Of a DNA stretch of 54,751 bases, positions 33,480 to 41,811 are shown in pieces. The stretch spans positions 1 to 54,751 of the forward strand of contig JABANP010000357.1 in the NCBI GenBank assembly GCA_013115135.1, in the 5' to 3' direction. This DNA is from Perkinsus olseni (taxonomy: Eukaryota > Perkinsozoa > Perkinsida > Perkinsidae). Positions within the stretch are counted from its first letter, which is position 1; every line of letters starts with the position of its first letter. Made by a program: the position numbers and the translations under genes. Below the pieces are notes generated by a model. That model did no database searches. It had not been told where the DNA came from and worked only from the letters and a program-made list of their open reading frames with translations.

Positions 33480-33516
33480 TATTGCCAGCATAAGATCAAG
33501 CGATGGAACAAACGCA
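33480..33516. repeat. 37-bp duplicated segment, copy B
   Basis: Begins TATTGCCAGCATAAGATCAA; second copy of 32691-32727. The flanks diverge quickly. Confidence 0.9.
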
Positions 33517-33916
33517 CGAAGCGCAGCGGCTCAGGACCTGCAGGGTTGAGGGACAACAATAAACGTTTGCTCACTGAAAATGGAACTAGTGATCTCGCTG
33601 TGCTTCACCAACTATCGTCGCACAGTTATCGTACCCTCCAAGGCGAATTTGCCACAATTCAACGCTCGAAAGAGTGAAGACATACTCAGAGCAAAGTCGG
33701 TGAGAGTAAAGCTCCCGAGTGTTCATGCAGTAGACGTGATCACTGAGTCTCGTGAGGACGATATTGGTAGAGTAGAGTGGCCTCCTCTTCTTCATAATCA
33801 TCACCATCATCTGACAGTACGCTGCGATACAAAGCCGAGTCAGAGAGAGCGATGTCGGTGTTATAAAGGGGACGACCATCGGCAGTCGACGGTGGCGAAA
33901 TTCAAACTATGGACGT

Positions 33917-34758
33917 CTACTTACGATAAAAGAATGTGAACTTGCTTCGCAGGAAGAGTGTCAAAAGAGCTCGATTCATTGGGTTCATCTCCAAGTAGAC
34001 CGCTACAACATCCGGCCAGGAGGAGCGTATCTGCGGGGAAAAGAACGACGACGGGTCTCGCGTATGACGCACACACTTACCGTGCCAACCAAACCGCACA
34101 CGAAGCAACGTTAAGAGCTGAATTTGCATAATAACGGTCTGCGCACACTGGCGTGCGGAAGCGACACCACGCCCGAAAAAGTTTCACGCGGTAGGCTGGT
34201 CGGTTCTCGAGATTCCCTTACTGACATCCTCGAGGGCCTTTGGAAACATGGTCGAGGCCACCCTCTTGCTTCGCCAAGCCACGTGCACCCACACGTAGGA
34301 GATACGAACGATGGCTGCATGGGGGAAGGCAGCCGCGAACTTGGGGCTATAAACAGGAGGAAGAGACATGGTGGGGCACGAGGCTCCTGAGAGATACTAT
34401 TCACAGCCTTACTTATTCTCATCTGTGAATTGTAGCTCCGACTCCACACGCCCGACAACGTTCTGAGGAAAGCAAGCTAACGAGGAGGTTGTTCGGACGA
34501 GCTGAAGACGCTCCTCCGAGATCCTACGTATCCAGAGGCTGCCTTCGGATCCGCTGCAACAAACAGTCGATCTGGATCAGGGGGCTCGGAAGGCTGACCG
34601 TATCTCGCGTCGCCCCGCTGCCAAGGCCTATATTCGAGGTCGGCTGCGGTGAGGTCCTCTTCTGCCTCGTTGAGCCTCTCTTGCTCCATGGTAGCCCCTC
34701 GACCAGCCGTTAGACAGAGGGCGACGGGCGGCAGACATCCGAAGATGAATAGCCTCAT
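33917..34758 (-). pseudogene. GNAT-like paralogue with signal peptide, acetyl-CoA loop degraded
   Basis: The start ATG 34758 gives MRLFIFGCLPPVALCLTAGR, a signal peptide, followed by LEYRPWQRGDARYGQPSEPP, parallel to the 32447 gene. A later exon has ISYVWVHVAWRSKRVASTMF then PKALEDV, where the paralogue has RFQNRGIAS: the glycine of the CoA loop is replaced (R-S-K-R-V-A). The last exon IRSSWPDVVAVYLEMNPMNR ends YRK at 33917, lacking the longer tail of the paralogue. The frames are open, so it may be expressed, but loss of the loop glycine suggests it is not a working acetyltransferase. Either a pseudoenzyme or an early pseudogene. Confidence 0.5.
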
Positions 34759-35236
34759 CTACCGAGGTGAACTAAGGTCGGGTTCACTCAACTGTAAAGC
34801 CAACGTGACGACATTTGAGAATACGCCAATGCACTGCTCAGACACCCCCTTGTGAGTGGCTTGGTCTGAATTCTTGTGAGTATCGCTCAATCCTGGGGGA
34901 GCTTTGCGGCCGAAAAGTCCCTTGCTCGTGAGGGAAATACAGGTATCTCAAGAGAGCTGAGAAAATGGAAATGAGACGTCGACTTGAAAACAACGATGAC
35001 CAGAATTGCCGACTCACATTCGTCCTGCGGGTTCCTGTCCTCACAAATGATAGGTAAGAATACTCCGGTATGCAAATTTCCCCCTTAAACGCCTTGTATC
35101 GTCCCTTGTTTCAACTGTAACCGTCAACTCACTAGGGATTCCTTCGCTCATTCCTTTCGAAGTTTGACGGCTTAATTACGCAAATCCTTCGCGTTCTCGC
35201 TCTCGTGGAGGACTTCAGACCGCGAATGCGATATGC
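34759..35236. other. Spacer
   Basis: About 480 bp upstream of the GNAT-like paralogue. No gene, repeat or RNA recognised. Confidence 0.45.
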
Positions 35237-35467
35237 TCACTCGTAGGGCCGCACGTTGGGCGATGCAGCTCCAAAGTAAACGAAGGGATCCTCAATGCCA
35301 ATGCTCCATGGGGAGACGGCAACCCACCAGCGTGAGGCAAGGCGAAACAGGAGAGCTCGCTCAGGTTTGATTGTCAGGGTTGGGCCCACGGAGTAATCAC
35401 TGGGCGGGAAATGCACGCCTCGAGCTGTGCGACGAACGCCTGCCTCGTGCGTATCTTTCCGCTGCAT
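35237..35467 (-). CDS. Terminal exon of an unidentified gene
   Basis: The minus strand reads VGPTLTIKPERALLFRLASR then WWVAVSPWSIGIEDPFVYFG, ending at the stop 35237-35239. It looks like the real 3' exon of a gene because a diverged duplicate exists at 36124-36230. Upstream exons (perhaps within 35650-36020) could not be joined. No family recognised. Confidence 0.4.
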   Translation of the reverse strand: MQRKDTHEAGVRRTARGVHFPPSDYSVGPTLTIKPERALLFRLASRWWVAVSPWSIGIEDPFVYFGAASPNVRPYE

Positions 35468-36123
35468 TTACGAGAGCCGAGATAACGCACAACCCAAGGA
35501 TTCCATTGACGATTCATAAAACTAGGAGATTGAAGCGAATCACTACTGTAGTGAAGTAACTGCACCATCATTGCTTGTTGGTACACATGCCCGATCTGCC
35601 TCTACGGTGTGTGTAGATCGAACATATATCAGCGGGGATCGTGGGACGACGAAGTTAGTGTTGGCTGCGAGACAGTTGCACTTCAACGTTCCCTGATCTC
35701 ACTTCTCCTCTTGAGTCCTGATCTCTCAGGCGTCTTGTTGAGTTAGTTTTGACGGACTTAGTGGTGCAGAGTCTGCACTGCAGACAGCTTTTCACAGCCA
35801 GCTCATCACTAAAACTCCGGGGCATCGTTATAGTGCATACTGAGGGCATCGAGGGACTCGGATGCGCCATAATCGCCAGAGCCCCAACAAATCTGGACAG
35901 CGAACAGGTACACCAGGTGACCGCCGAGAGGGCAAGCAGCGAGCTACCCTCCACAGAACATATCCAAACCGCAGTAGAGTCTACTGAGTAGACGCTAAAT
36001 TTGGAGACTATCCCCATCCCCACTTGAGCTGCTCAAGAAAGCCGTCGTATTTAGTCTGACGATGAGCAGTATACTACTACTCATCCCCAGGCTGAATACG
36101 ACGGCTGCCAGTCCAAGCGAACC

Positions 36124-36230
36124 AAGGGATCCTCAATGTTGGTCTTCTACGGGAAGACGACAACCCACCAGCCCGAAGCGAGGGAAAACAGGAGGGATCA
36201 TTCGGGTTCGATTGTCAGAGTTGAACTCAC
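36124..36230 (-). pseudogene. Diverged, stop-containing duplicate of the 35284-35389 exon
   Basis: Roughly three-quarters identical to 35284-35389 in the same orientation. Its minus-strand translation keeps STLTIEPE, SLLFSLASGWWVVVFP and NIEDPLV but is broken by two in-frame stops, so it is a dead copy. Confidence 0.7.
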
Positions 36231-36260
36231 AGATGGATCCTCTTGCCTAGAATACGAGCC

Positions 36261-37467
36261 CTTTAGAGCGGTTCGACACGCCGCGGTATCAACGCCATGC
36301 CTGTGCTGGCCCTGTGGACAACACGGACACACTGGAGTTCGTGATCGCGCTGTCGGTAGATACCATTGATGGTCGATTAAGACTGAGACAATCTCAGAGT
36401 CAGCTACAGACTCAAGACAGAACTTGAGCTCCGGCCGGCAACGACTTCGAAAGACTCTACTATGTCAACTTCGCGCGGGCACGGCGGTAGAACAATCAGC
36501 GCGAAGTAGCTAATAACAATGATGACCCTACGGAGTTGATAAACGCATAAGTATATAGCGAGCTACAGTTGCGGAGGAAAACTAACAAAGGCAGGCGGTC
36601 CGCCAATGGCAGATCCTCCCACCATCACGTCGCATACTCGTTGCGTACCTGTATTGACTCCCAACCAGAATGTGGGCGGATATCTTCAACGTCGTGATCG
36701 AGTCGTCGATTGATACTATAGGTAGTCGATGCCAGTGACTCGGGCAACACAATCCCAAAAGCAATACAGATATCAGATAATAGTTGAGCTGCTGCTGACG
36801 AGTTGGCAGACGGGCCAACGACAATCCACAGAAGAATCCACGGAAGACTCTATCGATCCTTCGACGCATACACATACAAGCTGCGCTTAACACTCCCGCG
36901 CCCGCCAAATACTGTCTATCTGTCTACTTTGCACGCGCGGGGCCGCACAGTCGAAAAGTTAAAAGCAGCAAGTAAGGCCGAACGGAGTCGATTTACATAT
37001 AGCAAACAATCAATATCTCGCAGCTAGTAGAACACTGGCCAACAGGAGCAGGCAGATCCTCCTGCCACAAGAGGCTTGCTTAAAGCGCAGAAAAGCCCTT
37101 ACCGTATGCGTGCAGCTGTGTAGAGAGCATAGCTAATGGCGAGACAGCGCAACTACAATCAATGTTGTAAGGATAGTCATTCTCTCCTCCGGCACCGACT
37201 AGTAAGTAAGGAAGCTAGGCTCATACTGGTGCACTGAGTGCACTGCAATCAGAGTGACTAAGCCTAAAGAGGCATGAAGCCTAACGACAGCCTATAACAT
37301 ACTTGCACTCACGTGCATGAGCGCTTTATTACGCTAAAGACCACACAACGGAAATTCCTCAGGCACGCTGCACCAATTCTCCCTACTGAGTTCGATCGTT
37401 GTTGTGCCCTGTGTCATGTTACGGGCGAGCTTCTCAGTGTGGTTCATTGCAGTTGAATTTCTTTGTC
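36261..37467. other. Gene-poor region upstream of the protease
   Basis: About 1.2 kb. A minus-strand frame at 36582-36908 contains a hydrophobic run (NYYLISVLLLGLCC) but no other support. Small perfect hairpins occur, for example GGCAG/CTGCC near 37050 and GTGCAC/GTGCAC near 37230. Nothing assignable. Confidence 0.4.
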
Positions 37468-38565
37468 ATGCGCGAAATCTTCTCACTCGTCCTTCAGGTG
37501 GGAATTTGGGTATTCTCAGGTGCATATGGCCAAGTACTCAGAATGGATACTGCCTATAGCTTCATACCCAGATACGGTTATGCTCTAACCGGTGGACTAT
37601 CGGTGGATAATCAGCAGATTTGGGCCCAGATCGACACTGGAGCGTCTGCTCTATTATTCACTTGGAAAGAATGGTACGACGCTGTGACCCACCCGGGTGC
37701 TAGCTCCCAGCTTCCAAACGGCGCTTACGGATGCCCGCACTGTCCGGTTGGCCCTATCACGCCGGTTATCTTCTCGGACGGAACGACGGTCCATATATTT
37801 CCGCACAGTGGGACTTTTCGAATCGGTGGGAAGAACGTTGACGGTATCATATTTGGGCTTGTTAGTTTCCAAGATCCTCCCCCTGATGTGCTAACGCCAG
37901 TTCACAGCATTGGTCTCGGTAGAGCAGTTACACCTGGTTACCACTCCCTCATGGATCAGCTGCAAGGAAAGGTAGCAAGTACAACCTTTGCTCTCTACCT
38001 GAAGAGCGTACCAAACGCGGTTCGAACTCAAGGAGAGCTTCTACTCGGTGGCGGTGATCCCACGCTATACAAGGCACCTCTTACCTATATCCCGCTCAGG
38101 AGTCAGCAGGAGTACTTAGTCACGCTGGGTACTCTACAAGTTGGTACTGGGCACAAGTCTATTGGTATCAACCAACCTGCTCTAATAGACACCGGGACAC
38201 AAGGCTTGGTCATCCCGCCTGATCGGGATTTTGATGCCACCCTGAAGGCCATCACCGACCAAGCATCAGCTACTGCTGGATTCAAAGTCGACTGTGACTA
38301 CATCCCTGTCCTCGGGGCCTGCGTAATCGATTGCCATCACATCGTGTATCTGCCACCCATAGAGCTCGGCTTGGGCCCCTCAGGCAACGCCCCTGTACTC
38401 ATAAGTGGTCTGTATTACTCCCGCGATACAGGCGGTGGTTTCTGCACGGTCGCCACCAAAAGGGGTCAGGGAAGCACTTGGACCTTACCGCATTTTATCT
38501 TGGTCGGCAAGTACTTCGAATTCCAGCCGAGTCAGCAGCGAGTTGGAATCGCCGACTTCAAGTAA
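37468..38565 (+). CDS. Secreted pepsin-like aspartic protease (family A1), intronless
   Basis: One uninterrupted frame, 365 residues from MREIFSLVLQVGIWVFSGAY, a signal peptide; an upstream in-frame ATG at 37399 would bury it. Both catalytic lobes are present: the first Asp in AQIDTGASALLFTWKEW (~37626) and the second in PALIDTGTQGLVIPPD (~38177). Other A1 landmarks are HSIGLGRAVTPGYHSLMDQL, ELLLGGGDPTLY and the C-terminal LPHFILVGKYFEFQPSQQRV then GIADFK. Paired cysteines (CPHC and the C-terminal Cys cluster) fit a secreted fold. No obvious propeptide, so activation may differ from pepsin. The lack of introns is striking in this intron-rich region. Confidence 0.88.
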   Translation: MREIFSLVLQVGIWVFSGAYGQVLRMDTAYSFIPRYGYALTGGLSVDNQQIWAQIDTGASALLFTWKEWYDAVTHPGASSQLPNGAYGCPHCPVGPITPVIFSDGTTVHIFPHSGTFRIGGKNVDGIIFGLVSFQDPPPDVLTPVHSIGLGRAVTPGYHSLMDQLQGKVASTTFALYLKSVPNAVRTQGELLLGGGDPTLYKAPLTYIPLRSQQEYLVTLGTLQVGTGHKSIGINQPALIDTGTQGLVIPPDRDFDATLKAITDQASATAGFKVDCDYIPVLGACVIDCHHIVYLPPIELGLGPSGNAPVLISGLYYSRDTGGGFCTVATKRGQGSTWTLPHFILVGKYFEFQPSQQRVGIADFK

Positions 38566-38652
38566 CGGTAAGGCCAAGGAGGTTGCCCCACAGGATCGCC
38601 TCTCAGATTATGATCAGTGATAAAACCTTTGTCTTGAATGATCACTGAGTGA

Positions 38653-38667
38653 ACACTCAAAGAGTGT
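38653..38667. repeat. Perfect hairpin downstream of the protease
   Basis: Arms ACACTC and GAGTGT with loop AAA, 88 bp after the stop codon. A looser pair CAGTGAT/ATCACTG brackets the region just upstream. It could act in 3'-end formation. Confidence 0.6.
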
Positions 38668-38688
38668 GGATCACTCTATGCTATTATC

Positions 38689-39250
38689 CCAACGACCCGT
38701 TGGCATGGTTAGGAGGGTTAACGGGTGATGCGTTTTTTGTTTGAGATGAAGGATCTTCGCAGAAGAGCGTTCAGCAGGGTAAAATGCGCACTGAGCCGAC
38801 GCAGTGGGCACCGAGGGCCGGGCGCGGTAGCGCGCCCGGATGATCCATAGCGTTGACGCTAGTGGGTGTTCCAGCACTCCCCCTTTAGGTGGTGTGTCGT
38901 GCTTCCTTTGGAGCGTGAGTTGCGCTTGTTGTTAGGTTTCTTTGAGTTTTATGCACTCTCTCTTTTAAAATGCGACGTTCGTCATCCCCGAGAAGCGTAC
39001 AGCCTGAAAGGGTATCACACCCGACGGCTCAATTGAGCCCCTCTCCCTGTGGCCTTCGCAAGGCCCGCGGCTATCACAGCCCCAAATCGGTTGTCATAAC
39101 CTCTCCCACGCAGCATGTATCAAACATGCCCCGCCGCCCACCGAGCAGGCCCCCACCTCACCGACGTCGAATCCATCGCCATCAAGCACACCAGTAGCGC
39201 GGGTCGTGGTCCACAGTCTCGGCCTGGGATCCCAAGGGCTTTCACAGCCC
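38689..39250 (+). repeat. Hairpin array in the Gag leader of the DIRS-type element
   Basis: At least eleven short inverted repeats in 560 bp. Arms and positions: CCAACG/CGTTGG 38689-38703; TGCGCACTG/CAGTGGGCA (one G-G mismatch) 38785-38810; CCGGGCGCG/CGCGCCCGG 38818-38839; TAGCGT/ACGCTA 38848-38861; GGGT/ACCC 39010-39022; GGCTC/GAGCC 39026-39039; GGCCTT/AAGGCC 39051-39065; GGCT/AGCC 39069-39081; GGTT/AACC 39089-39101; GCATGT/ACATGC 39113-39129; GGGCT/AGCCC 39236-39250. Five have five-base loops of the form N-TCA-N (ATCAC, ATCAC, GTCAT, ATCAA, TTCAC), each closed by T-A. Likely functional RNA or single-strand DNA structure ahead of Gag. Confidence 0.8.
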
Positions 39251-39410
39251 CCTCGAGGAGCGGCCTTACGCCCCATCGCCCTGTTAGGCGGCCGTGTTTG
39301 TTGTTCATCTCGAGAATCTTGAACGACCTTGGGTCGAGTTGCGAGGTGCATCGTGCGAGCCGCGCGTCGGCAGGTCCTTCTGATCAGTTCTCTCTTTCAT
39401 CTCCCTCCCG

Positions 39411-40766
39411 ATGCCAACCGAGACCACCGTCGCAACACCCCCAGCCGCTGATTCCGGCGACAACGTCACCAAGCCCACGAAGGAGCCTGCACCATCCCCG
39501 GTCGAGAAAGTTGACGATGCCAAGGCTGGCGGTGACTCTGGCAAGCCGAAGCCTAAACCCAAGGCCAAGTCGAAATCGAGAAGGTCTACCAGGTCGTCCG
39601 GTTCCAAAGCAGGAAAGCAGCAACCTGCAGCTGAGTCGAGCTCCTCCAACCCCAAGACTGGTGACGATAGCCTCCTGCGGAAGCAGTTGGAGAACCTGTC
39701 CGTCACGGACGCTACCCTGGCAGACGGTACCACTCGCGAGGACGTCTCTCCTACCCCAGTCGAGGCTGACAAGGACAAGAAGACCGCCGAGGACGACAAC
39801 GACATCGAAACCGACGACGACGTCCCCGACGAGGCAACCTCCGACGACGAGACGCTCTCCGACGAGAACTCTGCAGCCGAGTACAACAAGAACGGCGATG
39901 ACGAGGAGCAGGAGGACGCCGCAGAAGGCCTCGGGCCTTTCGACGGATCCTCCGAGTCCGACTCGGACTCAGGCTCCGACTCCGACACTGTCTCCCCGCA
40001 GGGCGTCAGAGAGCTGTCTAAGGCTCTCCACAAAATCGTGAAGCCCAGGCGGCAGAGCAGGAAGACCAAAGCGGCTATCTCGCGCCGCATCAAGAAGGCC
40101 AACCTGACCGGTCTGGACCCTGGTTACCTTCCCTACAAGACCCTACGGAAGGTCCTGGCCAAGCCTAAACACCTGCTGGATACTCCCATCTGGTCCTTTC
40201 TTCCCTCCAGGGCAAAACCTTCCACCGCCGATGAGCCCAGGCCGTCTAAGTCGTCTCCTACCCATCACTCCTTCATTGAACTGATGATGGCTCTGGACGC
40301 CTGGGTCCTCTGCGCCCTCCTATGCGGCATGGCGATAGGGCCGGCTGTGTCGCACAAGTTGCACACTTTGGAGGTCGCCTCTAAGAGAGCCGGGTCCGGG
40401 AGCCCGACGAATCTACAACTGGCGGTCCAATATGATGAGAGAGTCAGGTTGGAGGGCTATGAGAATTTGGTCACGTATGCCCGGTCCCTCTCCACGATCT
40501 TCTCTGGTTTTTCCACTATGAACTTTCCGGTGATGACTGCTGTGATTAACGAGCCCCAGAGAAACGCCACACCTGCCTACCATAACCACGGTGGCGGAAA
40601 GGGCAAGGGCGGTCGTCGCAGGAACTACGGCTATGACAACGGCTCCAACAACTACAGATATGGCGGGGGCTGGAATGGCTGGTATTACAATGAGCAGAAG
40701 CAAGGCAACAAGCGGCCTAGCGATGACTCTTCTCCTCAACCATTGAAGGTGACACGCCGTAACTAG
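39411..40766 (+). CDS. Gag-like protein of the DIRS-type element
   Basis: A 451-residue frame starting MPTETTVATPPAADSGDN at the ATG 39411. Basic Pro/Lys-rich N-terminus (KPKPKPKAKSKSRRSTRSSG), strongly acidic Asp/Glu/Ser middle (about residues 115-200, e.g. SESDSDSGSDSDTVS), a structured half with SFIELMMALDAWVLCALLCG and a Gly/Arg/Asn/Tyr-rich tail (GGGKGKGGRRRNYGYDNG) typical of nucleic-acid-binding Gag tails. There are no CCHC zinc knuckles, which fits DIRS-type Gags. Identification rests mainly on position ahead of RT and recombinase in the same element. It is separated from the RT ORF by the inserted LTR element. Confidence 0.65.
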   Translation: MPTETTVATPPAADSGDNVTKPTKEPAPSPVEKVDDAKAGGDSGKPKPKPKAKSKSRRSTRSSGSKAGKQQPAAESSSSNPKTGDDSLLRKQLENLSVTDATLADGTTREDVSPTPVEADKDKKTAEDDNDIETDDDVPDEATSDDETLSDENSAAEYNKNGDDEEQEDAAEGLGPFDGSSESDSDSGSDSDTVSPQGVRELSKALHKIVKPRRQSRKTKAAISRRIKKANLTGLDPGYLPYKTLRKVLAKPKHLLDTPIWSFLPSRAKPSTADEPRPSKSSPTHHSFIELMMALDAWVLCALLCGMAIGPAVSHKLHTLEVASKRAGSGSPTNLQLAVQYDERVRLEGYENLVTYARSLSTIFSGFSTMNFPVMTAVINEPQRNATPAYHNHGGGKGKGGRRRNYGYDNGSNNYRYGGGWNGWYYNEQKQGNKRPSDDSSPQPLKVTRRN

Positions 40767-40951
40767 TGCTGGCTGCTGTTGATATCTTTGATGTTACTTG
40801 TTCGTTCGCTCTCGATGTTACCTAGTCAGCCGAGTCCTTACAGCTTTGCGTTCAGTCTCGTCGGTTGGCGGAGTCAGTCCGCGCGGACACAAAGGTCGGG
40901 CGTTCACCTTCCACTAAGCCATCATCGACTACTCAGGTAATGCTACATCCC
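40767..40951 (+). other. DIRS-element inter-ORF sequence, left part
   Basis: 185 bp between the Gag stop and the LTR insertion. It contains a perfect 12-bp palindrome GTCCGCGCGGAC at 40877-40888. It continues, after the insertion, at 46504. Confidence 0.6.
40947..40951. repeat. Target-site duplication, left copy
   Basis: ATCCC directly before the 5' LTR, repeated directly after the 3' LTR at 46499-46503. Confidence 0.95.
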
Positions 40952-41095
40952 TGTGAGAAGAAGTTGTACACAATTGAATGTCTCACCTCTTGTGACTGTC
41001 TCCCTTGCTAGCCTAGCTTACGTATTATTGTTATTACTGTAGTTATAACTCAAGAACCACTGTAAACGACTCCTGTTGAGTTATCTAATCTAACA
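40952..41095 (+). repeat. 5' LTR (144 bp)
   Basis: Starts TGTGAGAAGAAG and ends ATCTAACA. Identical over its whole length to 46355-46498. Short for an LTR, leaving little room for U3/R/U5. Its last base is also the A of the Gag start codon. Confidence 0.97.
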
Positions 41096-41811
41096 TGGCG
41101 CTCCCCGACGACCCCTTTCTCTCTATTGCAGAGCAGATCATGGACAAAGTCATTCTTGGTAACGAGATCTTGAATCTGGCAAGATTTCAAGATTGGGTGA
41201 TTGCGATGCTAGTAGACGAAGTGAAGAAGCTCGATCATGTGCCTACCGTTGAAGCTTTGGAAACGTCTTTGAAGGATGGTTTCATGAAAGCGATTGTGTT
41301 TATCGTTGGTCCATCGTCAAGCTCTAACTTTGCTTCGAAGGCCATTGAAAACTTTATGCAATTGGTCCCCTTCATCTTCCCTGCCTTACTGACCAAGCTG
41401 CTCGAGGCGGAGGTCGCTATAGTGGTCTCAGAGGAGGCTAAGCGGACCTACCGGGCCACGAAGCTCGATGCAGCAAGGAAGTTGACGGTTGCAGGGGAGT
41501 ATAGCATATTTGTAAGTGGCTTCGCCGATAGACTTCGAGCAAGTAGCTTTATGTCGTTTCCTTCCCCTTCGGCGCCTGCGGCTCCTGCTGATGGTTCTTT
41601 TCACTCCGCTGAGCAGGTAGAGGTTGATGCTCCCGCAGTAGCTACATATGGTAGTATGGCGACGCTTGCAGAGCCGACCCAAGCTTTTCGGTATAAGAAG
41701 ATGATGACGGAGTCCGAGCTGGCTGCCATCTTGAGGGCAGTTGATAAGGTACCATTGAGCAAACCGCCGTTTACTGGATTCGGTGATAATCGATCACTGT
41801 CGGCTTTTTAA
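41095..41811 (+). CDS. Gag N-terminal part of the LTR retrotransposon
   Basis: 238 residues, MALPDDPFLSIAEQIMDKVI onwards. Mostly helical-looking, with VKKLDHVPTVEALETSLKD and a Pro/Ala/Ser linker, ending GFGDNRSLSAF at the TAA 41809-41811. No recognised domain. The stop lies in the heptamer T-TTT-TAA, and the frame one base forward is open from 41759 and continues with capsid-like sequence. So this is probably only the start of a longer Gag made by a +1 shift. The start codon's A is the last LTR base. Confidence 0.75.
   Translation: MALPDDPFLSIAEQIMDKVILGNEILNLARFQDWVIAMLVDEVKKLDHVPTVEALETSLKDGFMKAIVFIVGPSSSSNFASKAIENFMQLVPFIFPALLTKLLEAEVAIVVSEEAKRTYRATKLDAARKLTVAGEYSIFVSGFADRLRASSFMSFPSPSAPAAPADGSFHSAEQVEVDAPAVATYGSMATLAEPTQAFRYKKMMTESELAAILRAVDKVPLSKPPFTGFGDNRSLSAF
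41096..41113 (+). promoter_or_regulatory. Candidate primer-binding site
   Basis: TGGCGCTCCCCGACGACC directly after the 5' LTR. It begins TGG, complementary to the CCA end of a tRNA, as expected for first-strand priming. The tRNA was not identified. It overlaps the first codons of Gag. Confidence 0.55.

Noticed and set aside
36582..36908. Minus-strand frame with a hydrophobic run
   Set aside because: No conserved motif, no duplicate and no splice context; not enough to call a gene.
39010..39250. CRISPR-like or satellite array
   Set aside because: The hairpins differ in sequence and spacing; only loop design is shared, so there is no direct repeat.
39115..40102. Long frames overlapping the DIRS Gag in other frames and on the minus strand
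   Set aside because: Codon-bias shadows of a GC-rich, low-complexity gene; they have no domain content.
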